Shown one piece after another: positions 30,090 through 37,774 of a stretch of DNA of 64,000 bases. The notes under the pieces are model-generated. The model worked only from the letters and a program-made list of their open reading frames with translations, did not search any database and was not told the DNA's origin. This DNA comes from Prorocentrum cordatum (lineage: Eukaryota > Sar > Dinophyceae > Prorocentrales > Prorocentraceae). Position numbers and translations under genes: made by a program. The stretch spans positions 19,406 through 83,405 of the forward strand of contig CAUYUJ010013958.1 in NCBI GenBank assembly GCA_963575745.1. The letters run 5' to 3'. Every line of letters begins with the position of its first letter. The first letter of the stretch is position 1.

Positions 30090-30510
30090 CGGGTACACAA
30101 TAGTCAGCTACAACGCTGGGATTAGCGCGTGCGCTAAGGGCGAGCAGTGGCAGAGGGCTGTGGGGCTGCTCAGCATAATGTGGCGGTCGAAGCTGAAGCC
30201 CAACGTGATCAGCTGCAGCGCAGGGATCAGCGCGTGCGATGAGGGCGGGCAGTGGCAGCGGGCTATAGCGCTGCTCAGCAAGATGTCGAAAGCGAAGCTG
30301 GAGCCCGACGCTATCAGCTACAGCGCTGGGATCAGCGCGTGCGAGAGGGGGTAGCAGTGGCAGCGTGGCGTTGCTCAAAGGCGGAGCTGAAGTCCAATGT
30401 CATCAGCTGAAGCACGTGGTGGACAAACGCGATCGAGAAAGGCGAGCAGTGGCAGCAGGCCATAGCGCTGCTCAGCGAGATGTGCGAGGCGATCGTGGAA
30501 CCAGATGGGC
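30090..30510 (+). pseudogene. PPR fragment, about four units with stop and frameshift
   Basis: The open frame reads YTIVSYNAGISACAKGEQW and continues through two further unit starts (CSAGISACDEGGQWQRAIAL; YSAGISACERG) until TAG at 30,352-30,354. Past the stop, remnants of the same repeat continue in shifted frames (GAGAAAGGCGAGCAGTGG, CATAGCGCTGCTCAGCGAG). It is therefore a decayed run of at least four units. The specificity positions remain mostly Asn/Ser and Asp/Asn. Confidence 0.7.
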
Positions 30511-30860
30511 GATAGTTGTGGACATCGGTTGCGCCGCCAGTGTCAGCGCCAGAGAGAGGGCGCGCGGGGGCCAGAGGTGTGCTCGCTACTCGGGAAGATG
30601 GGGAACTTGAAGCTCTACAGCGCCAGCATCGGCTCTCTGCGACATGAGGACGGGCGGGATTAGCGCGCAGTTGTGTGACTTTCCAGACACAGAAGATGAC
30701 TTAGCGACCGACCCTACGGAGGTGGGTGGACACCGTTCAGCAGCCCTGCATACACGCAAGGCTTGTCGACGTTGAGTTCGACCCCATTGCTTCCTCGACC
30801 TCCACTTGGGCCAACGGTGGACGGCTAGCACTCACCTGCATCGCTCGCACTGTAGGCCCG
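30511..30860. other. No gene recognised
   Basis: Complex, non-repetitive sequence. Open frames of 80 codons or less show no domain that I recognise. Confidence 0.4.
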
Positions 30861-30864
30861 CCCG

Positions 30865-31345
30865 AGTGCGGATGTGCGTGTGTGTGCGTGTGTGTGTGTG
30901 TGTGACGTTGTGTCTTTGTGTCGTTGTGTCGCTGTGTCTTTGTATCTGTGTATATGTGAGTCTCTGTGTGGGCGTGTGCGTGTGTGTGTGTGTGTTGTGT
31001 GTGTGTGTTGTGGTGTGCTGTGTTGTGTTATGTGTGTGGTTGTGATTGTGTGCGTGTGCGTGTGCGTGTGTGCGTGTGTGCGTATGTGCGCGTGTGCGTG
31101 TGTGCGTGTGTGCGTGTGTGCGTGTGTGCGTGTGTGCGTGTGTGCGTGTGTGCGTGGGTGCGTGAGTGCGTGGGTGCGTTGGTGCGTGGGTGCGTGTGCG
31201 CGTGTGCGCGCGTGCGCGTGTTCGCGTGTGCGCGTGTGTCGCGTGTTGTGTGTGGTGTGTGGCGTGTGGTGTGTGGCGTGTGGTGTGTGGTGTGTGTGTG
31301 TGTGATTGTGATTGTGTGTTTGATTGTGTGTGTGTTTTGTGTGTG
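30865..31345 (+). repeat. TG / TGCG dinucleotide array
   Basis: Runs of TGTGTGTGTG alternate with TGCGTGTGTGCG and GGTGTGTGGCG. The long Cys/Val and His/Thr frames over it are artefacts. Confidence 0.9.
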
Positions 31346-31400
31346 GTGGTGTGGTGGGGGGGGGGGGGGGCACGGGGGGAGGGGGGGGGGGGGGCGTCAC
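31346..31400 (+). repeat. Tandem long G runs
   Basis: Two G tracts of about 17 and 15 bases are separated by CACGGGGGGAG. This has strong G-quadruplex potential on the plus strand, or it may include sequencing slippage. Confidence 0.8.
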
Positions 31401-31774
31401 GGGCAGACCCCCGATTGCCCCACCCCACCCGTAACCCGTCAGCAGCATTGACAGTTGCCCCCCCCCCCTTGCCCGTTGGGTGACCACGAGGTTCGAGGGA
31501 CCTGAGGCGAGGGTCAAGGGACGAGGGGCCTGAGAAGGGAAATGCCCAACCTGGAAAATTAGTGTGGATCCCCCTCCTCCTTTTGCTCTCCTCCTCCTTA
31601 TCTTCCTCCTCCTCTTCCTCCTCTTCCCCCTCGTCCGTGACATCCTCGTCTTTCTCCTCCTCCACCATCTTTCCTGATAGTACATCCTCCTGGTCGCACC
31701 CCGAGACGTGTTGGTAGGGCGAGCTGGGCGCTTCCGCTCGATAATTCCTAAACATGTATATCCTTAAGCTGAAG

Positions 31775-32120
31775 ATTTGCAGCAGCTTCACGGATGGGAG
31801 GGCGGGTCGTTTTCAAATTGTGTTTAACGTCTTGATGCCGCGCATATTCGTTCTAATAGGTTGCAAGAGCTTCACGGATGGAGGGCGGGCCGTTTTTAGG
31901 TGGTTCTCGCCTGAGCACCGCGCCTATTCGACTTACAAGCTTGCAGACGCTTTACGGGTGGACGGCGGCACTTGTTCAAAATGTGGCTCTCGCATTCAGC
32001 GCCGCGCACAGGGCGCAACAGGTACGTTGATTCGCGGTGTTGCAGTCCCACGAACCGTGTTTTGGAATGGATCATGATTCGCGGCGTTGAAGTCCCAGGA
32101 ATGGTGTTCTGACACGGTGC
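31775..32120 (+). repeat. Short tandem duplications of about 80 bp and 57 bp
   Basis: TTGCAGCAGCTTCACGGATG, TTGCAAGAGCTTCACGGATG and TTGCAGACGCTTTACGGGTG start three related units at about 31,777, 31,861 and 31,939. GATTCGCGG(T/C)GTTG(C/A)AGTCCC occurs twice, near 32,029 and 32,069. No gene. Confidence 0.65.
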
Positions 32121-32249
32121 GGGATTTTCAGAGACGGTAGCCTTCCAACGGGGCACCTCCTCCGTGAAAAGGAGTCTCTGCAGGGACTTACGAGGAGGGT
32201 ATTTGGAGGGAGCTTTTTTATTGCAACATCGTTGGTAAGTCTTCGGCTT

Positions 32250-32395
32250 GCACTCCTCCTCCTCCTCCTCCTCCTCCTCCTCCTCCTCCTCCTCCTCCCC
32301 CTCCTCCTCCCCCTCCTCTCCCTCCACCCCTCCCCCTCCCCCTCCCCCATGCTCCTCCTCCTCCTCTTCCTCCTCCTCCTCCTTTTCCTGAGGAG
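32250..32395 (+). repeat. CTC array
   Basis: CTCCTCCTCC runs with CCCTCCCCC interruptions form a microsatellite. Confidence 0.9.
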
Positions 32396-32431
32396 GTTGA
32401 TAGAATAAGAAAATGGTATAAGCATAGAAAC

Positions 32432-32555
32432 GGTCGGAGGTCCGCGCGGATGTCTTGGATCGGCGCCTGGGCCCCCCCTCCTAGCGCGCCAGGGGCGGCG
32501 CCCGAGGCGTTGCCGGGGGAGCCCAAGCGCCGATGCAAGGAATCCGCGCGGGCTT
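32432..32555. mobile_element. GC-rich hairpin element H, copy 1
   Basis: The left arm GGTCCGCGCGGATGTCTTGG with ATCGGCGCC is matched by a right arm whose reverse complement is GCCCGCGCGGATTCCTTGCA with TCGGCGC. The interior has CGCGCCAGGGGCGGCGCC, the core in the opposite orientation to copies 2-4. Length is about 120 bp; no coding. Confidence 0.75.
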
Positions 32556-32694
32556 GCGAAAGCCGAGGAAACACAAACATGTGTTAACACGCGTGGATAA
32601 GCGACTGGTCCAATGTCCTTGCGAAATCGACGCACTCCGTCGCCACATCAGGCGGCACTTGCGCAATGTTTCGGGGGTGCCTTCTCCGATCCAT

Positions 32695-32748
32695 GGATCT
32701 GGCGCCCACGCGCCAGATCCACAGATCCCTAACACACGTTAGCGTGTG
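32695..32748. repeat. Two adjacent perfect small palindromes
   Basis: GGATCTGGCGC and GCGCCAGATCC (32,695-32,720) form an 11-bp stem with a CCAC loop. CACACG-TTAG-CGTGTG follows at 32,733-32,748. The first shares GGCGC/GCGCC ends with element H but lacks its arms. Confidence 0.75.
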
Positions 32749-32799
32749 CCCCATGAAGTTGACGTGTACGCAGGTTGTTTGTTTCTGCTAACGTCCATC

Positions 32800-33165
32800 G
32801 ATGACGAGGAGGAGGAGAAGTAGGAGGAGGAGGAACCTAAACAGGAACAGTAACAGGCTATCCCACGCAGTGGTCCAGGAAAGTGAAGTGGCCCGAAGAC
32901 GAAGAGGAGGGGGAGGGGGAGGAGGAGGAGGAGGAGGAGGAGGAGGAGGAGGAGGAGGAGGAGGAGGAGGAGGAGGAGGAGGAGGCGGAGGAGGAGGAGG
33001 AGGATGGAGGGAGGAGGGGAGGAGGAGGGGAGGAGGAGGAGGAGGAGGAGGAGGAGGAGGAGGAGAGGAGGAGGAGGAGGAGGAGGAGGAGGAGGGAGGA
33101 GGAGCAGGAGGAGGAGGAGGAGGAGGACGAGGGGGAGGGGGAGGGGAAGGGGGAGAAGGAAGAGT
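32800..33165 (+). repeat. GGA array
   Basis: Long (GGA)n runs with GGGGGA interruptions, especially 32,905-33,165. The frames read Gly, Glu or Arg runs. Confidence 0.9.
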
Positions 33166-33222
33166 AGGAAGAGAAGGAGGAGTAGGAGCGAGGCACCGTC
33201 CCTCCCTCCCGCCTCCTCGCAG

Positions 33223-33330
33223 GCCCAGGAGCTGGCCAAACAGGCGCAGCAGCGCGCCGACAGGGAGCTGCAGGAGCGGGCCGACGCCGCGGACCGCCTG
33301 GGGATTCAGCACAAAGCAGGGCGCGGCCGA
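33223..33330 (+). CDS. Putative coiled-coil exon 1
   Basis: After CTCCCGCCTCCTCGCAG, a plausible splice acceptor, the frame reads AQELAKQAQQRADRELQERA and DAADRLGIQHK. This is a charged heptad-like helix rich in Gln, Glu, Arg and Ala. It is one of five or six similar segments in the window (see 37,283, 40,850, 55,175, 57,459 and 62,641). Function is unknown; a partial exon of a coiled-coil protein is the simplest reading. The right boundary is uncertain. Confidence 0.4.
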
Positions 33331-33369
33331 CCGCCACCCCCCCCACCAGAGAAGGGAAAGGATCGGACA

Positions 33370-33545
33370 GTCGACACTCGGCCAGGCTGAACCCGGCCAG
33401 CGCCACTCGACCAGGCTGAGCTCGGCCCTGCCCGAATGCAGCTTGGCCGAGCTCCGCCCGGCCGAGGTCAGCCAGCCGAGCTCAGCCTGGCCGAGTTCAG
33501 TGGGCCGAGCTCAGCCCAGCCGAGCTTTCCCGGCCGAGTTTTGCG
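33370..33545 (+). repeat. GGCCGAGCTCAGCC short tandem repeat
   Basis: About 12 diverged units of 13-16 bp, such as GGCCGAGCTCCGCCC and CAGCCGAGCTCAGCC. Confidence 0.7.
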
Positions 33546-33604
33546 GCTACCGCCCTCTCTCTCTCTCACACACACACCTACCCTCTTGCTCCAAGGGCGC
33601 CCTC

Positions 33605-33760
33605 GAGGGCGCGAAGTTATTCGCGCTTCGTGCTTCGCGGTTCGGCTCCGATTCCTCCTCATCCTCTTCTCCTCCCCTGGGAGGCGGCGCGAGAGCGCGA
33701 GGTTATTCGCACTTCGCGCTTCGCGCGGCGCGAAGCGCGAAGTTGGGAGCCCTTGCTTCC
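33605..33760 (+). repeat. Duplicated TTATTCGC-CTTCG motif
   Basis: GAAGTTATTCGCGCTTCGTG near 33,613 and GAGGTTATTCGCACTTCGCG near 33,701 start two related units of about 88 bp. Both are rich in GCTTCGCG palindromes. Confidence 0.6.
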
Positions 33761-33765
33761 ACACG

Positions 33766-33779
33766 CACACACACATACA

Positions 33780-33835
<56 letters not shown>

Positions 33836-33853
33836 CACGCACACACACGCACA

Positions 33854-33885
<32 letters not shown>

Positions 33886-34201
33886 CACGCACGCACGCAC
33901 NNNNNNNNNNNNNNNNNNNNNNNNNNNNNNNNNNNNNNNNNNNNNNNNNNNNNNNNNNNNNNNNNNNNNNNNNNNNNNNNNNNNNNNNNNNNNNNNNNNN
34001 CACGCACGCACGCACGCACGCACGCACACGCACACACATACACGCACACACGCACACACATACACGCGCACGCACGCACACACACGCACACACACACACG
34101 CACACGCACACGCACACGCGCACACGCGCACACACACGCACACACACACGCACACACACACGCACACACACACATACACGCACGCACACACACACACACA
34201 C
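33766..34201 (+). repeat. CACG/CA array containing an assembly gap
   Basis: (CACG)n and (CA)n fill both sides of a run of exactly 100 N. The true length of the array is unknown. Confidence 0.95.
33901..34000. other. Assembly gap of 100 N
   Basis: 100 consecutive N, a typical fixed-size scaffold placeholder. The join across it rests only on the same repeat being present on both sides. Confidence 0.99.
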
Positions 34202-34518
34202 CTGCCCTCTTGCTCCGCCGCCACCCACCCCCACGACCCTGACATCCTCGCGTCGGGAAAGTGTGCGGCCGGGGGTCTCGGAGGATGCTCGGCCTCCGGG
34301 GCCCGTGCCGGGCCCCGGGAGCGGCAAGGCACAATGACAACGTGACCCGGGTTCTGCACGAACGAAATGGGCACGGGCCCAGACGTCTGGTCGACGTCGC
34401 GAAGAAGTAACGATGTCGGAGTTCGGGGGGAGGAGGCCGACCCCCCCCCCCTTGCCACATCCGTCGTTCTGCTCCTCCACCTCCCCAGGAGGATCGAGGG
34501 AGTCTGCATGAGCGTAGA

Positions 34519-34655
34519 CTTTCGAAGCTCCGCGCGAAGATCTTGAATCTGCGCTGGACCCTCCTGGCTGGCGCATCTGGCGCCGCCCCTGGCGCGCTCC
34601 GCGCGCCAGGGAGGGGGTCCGACGCCGACCCAGGAAATCCGCGCGGACCTCCGAA
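34519..34655. mobile_element. GC-rich hairpin element H, copy 2
   Basis: The left arm TTTCGAAGCTCCGCGCGAAG pairs with the right arm, whose reverse complement is CTTCGGAGGTCCGCGCGGAT. The centre has GGCGCCGCCCCTGGCGCG and the perfect hairpin CTGGCGCGC-TCC-GCGCGCCAG. Length is about 137 bp. Confidence 0.8.
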
Positions 34656-34797
34656 GTGTATATTTGTCATTACCTAACAGCGAAGACTGATAGGTTTCTA
34701 GTTGACTCAAAAGAGCTCACAGATCACTCCACAGGGGGGTCCGGGCAGGTGTTGGGGCGTTTCCGGGCGGCATGAGCCGGGCTCGTTTTTCACCAAC

Positions 34798-35222
34798 AGT
34801 CACACACTTCGTGCTCTTCGCCTTCCCAGAACTCCATTCCCAGGCCACATTCTGGGGGGCCGGATGCAACAGTCACACACAAAGTGCTCTTCGACATCCC
34901 AGAACGCCATTCCCGGGCCACATTCTGGGGGGCCGGATGCAACAGTCACACACTTCGTGCTCTTCGAGTTCCCAGAACGCCATTCCCGGGCCACATTTTG
35001 GATGCCCGGAGCCAACTGTAGGCCACTTCGTGCTCTTCGAGTTCCCAGAACTCCATTCCCGGGCCACATTTTGAATGCCCGGAGCCAACTGTAGGCCACT
35101 TCGTGCTCTTCGAGTTCCCAGAACTCCATTCCCGGGCCACATTTTGAATGCCCGTAGCCAACTGTAGGCAACTTCGTGCTCTTCGACTTCCCAGAACTCC
35201 CATTCCTGGGCCACATTTTCAG
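34798..35222 (+). repeat. Six tandem copies of a 72-bp unit
   Basis: Each unit has CTTCGTGCTCTTCGAGTTCC, CAGAACGCCATTCCCGGGCC, ACATTTTG and CCGGAGCCAACTGT, or close variants. The first two use CTGGGGGGCCGGATGCAACA instead. All six stay in one open frame in each orientation because 72 is a multiple of 3. This explains the repetitive frame on the minus strand; no start or domain supports a gene. Confidence 0.9.
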
Positions 35223-35227
35223 CAGGG

Positions 35228-35995
35228 GCAAGAGCACGACGAGGAGGAGGACGAGCAAGACCAGGAGGACGAGGACGAGCAGGAGCAGGACGAGGAGCAG
35301 GAGGAGCAGGAGAAGAAGGACGAGCAGGAGGAGGAGGAGGACGAGCAGGAGGAGGAGGACGACCAGGAGGAGGAGGACGACCAGGAAGAGGAGGAGGAGG
35401 AGGAGGAGGAGGGGAGGGGGAGGAGTACCAGGAGGAGGAGGAGGAGGAGGAGGAGGAGGAGGAGGAGGAGGAGGAGGAGGGAGGAGGAGGAGGAGGAGGA
35501 CGAGGACGAGGAGGAGGAGGAGGAGGGGGGGGGAGAGTACCAGGAGGAGGAGAACGAGGACCACCAGGAGGAGGAGGAGGAGGAGGAGGAGGAGGAGGAG
35601 GAGGAGGAGGAGGACACCAGGAGGAGGAGGACGAGCAAGACGAGGAGGACGAGAACGAGGACGACCAGGAAGAGGAGGAGGAGGAGGAGGAGGGGAGGGG
35701 GAGGACTACCAGGAGGAGGAGGAGGAGGAGGAGGAGGAGGAGGAGGAGGAGGACGAGGAGGAGGAGGAGGAGGAGGAGGACGAGGAGGAGGAGGGGGGGG
35801 GAGAGCACCAGGAGGAGGAGAACGAGGACCACCAGGAGGAGGAGGAGGAGGAGGAGGAGGAGGAGGAGGAGGAGCACCAGGAGGAGGAGGACGAGCAAGA
35901 CGAGGAGGACGAGAACGAGGACGAGCAGGAGGAAGAGGAGGAGGAGGAGGAGGAGGAGGAGCAGGAGAAAGAGCAGGAGGAGGAGGAGGCAGGCT
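35228..35995 (+). repeat. GAG/GAC array with a higher-order repeat
   Basis: (GAG)n carries ordered interruptions: GAGTACCAGGAGGAGG, GAGAACGAGGACCACCAGG, GACGAGCAAGACGAGGAGG and GAGAACGAGGACGA recur in the same sequence from about 35,530 and again from about 35,805. The frames read Glu, Gly or Arg runs. Confidence 0.85.
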
Positions 35996-35999
35996 GAGG

Positions 36000-36235
36000 C
36001 TGAGGCTGTGACTGCGACTGCCGTTGCCGCTGCGACTGTCATCGCGAATGCTACTACGACTGCGAGAACAGCAGAATTCGACAACTGGATTTTCGTCTGA
36101 ATCTTAAGGGGAATGCTTTCAGATATGCTTCTACACATCGCTGTTAGGTTGCTTTGCCGGGATAATTTTGTTTTTTTGTATGTCTCTTATTATTGAATCG
36201 ATTCGCTCATTCCGCCGGCCCATAGGGAATTGATG
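36000..36235. other. AT-richer stretch, no gene recognised
   Basis: Between the GAG array and the next spacer tract the base composition drops in GC (TTTTGTTTTTTTGTATGTC). No motif is seen. Confidence 0.4.
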
Positions 36236-36870
36236 TGTTCTTGCTTATGGGGGCTCTCTCGGAAGGCTTCGTGGCCGCTGGGGGAGTCTTGAACGCGTCG
36301 CGGGCCGTCTGGAAGCATTTTGCCTATGGGGACTCTTTCGGGAGGCCTCTTGGTGGCCTCTTGGGGACTCTTAGACGCGTCGGGTCGTTGGCACTTGCTT
36401 GCGTGCTCGGGGGGGGGGGCATTTGGGGGGCCTCCTGGGGCCGCTTGGGGGGCCTCTTGAAGGCCTCCTGACCTGAGGGCATGTTGGGGGCCTCTTGGGG
36501 CCTCTTAGGGGCCTCTTGGGGACTCCTGGGGGCTTCTCAGGGCCGAGGGCTCGAAATGTTGTTTCGAGTTCCCCCCGGACCTCTCTTGGGGCCTTCTTGG
36601 GCCGTCTTGGAGGCCTCTTAGGCCGTCTTGGAGCCCTCTCGGGCCGTCTTGGGGCCCTCTTGGGGGCCTCTTGGGCCCTCTTGGGGCGGTCTTGGGGGCC
36701 TCTTGGGCCGTCTTGGTGCGTCGGGAAGCCGAAAAGGTGAAAACGCCAAAATCTGTCTAAAATCAAAGGAAAAGCAATACATTGTGCCTCTTAGGGCCCT
36801 CTTGAGAGTGCTCTTGGAGGCCTCTTAGGCCGTCTGGGGGCCATCTTGGGCGTCTTGGAGTGATTTTGTG
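36236..36870 (-). repeat. CTCTTGGGGCC spacer, reverse orientation of the AAGACGG family
   Basis: Repeated GGGGCCTCTTGGG, GGGCCGTCTTGG and GGAGGCCTCTTAGGCCGTC. These are the complement of CCAAGACGGCCC and CCCAAGAGGCC seen at 6-15 kb and 24-30 kb. Confidence 0.75.
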
Positions 36871-36949
36871 GGAAAGAAATGGTGAGAAAGTATGGTGAGA
36901 AATGGTGAGGTGGTGAGGGGGGAGCCAGGATGCGATGAGAAAGGAAGTG

Positions 36950-37225
36950 GGAGGAGGATATGGAGGAGGAGGAGGAGGAGGAGGAGGAGAAGGAGGAGGA
37001 GGAGGAGGAGGACATGGAGGAGCAGGTACAGGCCAACGGGTAGAATCAGTAGCAGGAGGAATGGTGAGGAGTAGGGGGAACAAGAAGGAAGAGGGGGAAG
37101 GCAGTGGGGACGAAACTCAAGGGGGAGTGGGGGATGGCGGGAGGGAGGGAGGGCGACGAAGGGCGAGGGAGGGAGGGAGGGAGCAGAAAGGCATGGGGGC
37201 GGGTTCAGGGGGGGGAGGGATTTCA
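36950..37225 (+). repeat. GGA and GGGA purine tract
   Basis: (GGA)n at 36,955-37,020, then irregular GGGAGGGAGGG to 37,225. Confidence 0.85.
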
Positions 37226-37282
37226 GAGGAGGGGGGCGGGAGGCGGAAGGGCAGCGTGCGAATTGTCGCATGTCCCCCCAGG

Positions 37283-37325
37283 ACCGGGAGGCCAAGCAGC
37301 TCGCCAAGCATACTGGGGGGGCCCG
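37283..37325 (+). CDS. Putative coiled-coil exon 2, short
   Basis: After GTCGCATGTCCCCCCAG the frame reads DREAKQLAKHTGG, similar in type to AQELAKQAQQRAD at 33,223. It is too short to assign alone and is included because of the repeated context (purine or pyrimidine array, CAG acceptor, charged helix). Confidence 0.25.
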
Positions 37326-37701
37326 ACGCGGTGGCAGTGCGCCAGCCCATTGGATGTCGGGACATGTCCCCTTTGTCCACATCCTTCCTCTTCGTCCTCC
37401 TCTCCACTGCCCCCCCATACCACTACTTCTACTAGTGCTACTCCCTCCGCCCTTCTTCCCCTCGTCCTCTCCAGATCCGCATCCTCCTCCTGCTTGTCAT
37501 ATTCGCCCTCCTGGTCCCCCATCCGCCTTCTGTTCCCGTTTCCGCTGGCTTGATTGACCTTCATATTTAATTTCTTCCGGTGCCTCATTCCCATTATTTG
37601 TTTTCTTCTCTTCCTCGTCCTCCTCCTTGTGCCCCTCCTCAACCTTCTCCTCATCATCTTCCTTCTCAGGGGCTCCATTTGCCCACGGAGCGCCATTGCA
37701 T

Positions 37702-37709
37702 GCTCATCC

Positions 37710-37773
<64 letters not shown>
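37702..37773 (+). repeat. ATC/CAT triplet array
   Basis: An almost pure (ATC)n run of about 70 bases. Confidence 0.95.

Positions 37774-37774
<1 letters not shown>

Noticed and set aside
30832-31791. 319-codon minus-strand frame with His-Thr runs
   Set aside because: It translates the TG/TGCG array and flanking purine tracts.
34873-36138. 421-codon minus-strand Leu/Ser/Pro-rich frame
   Set aside because: It combines the 72-bp tandem repeat and the GAG array; no start or motif.
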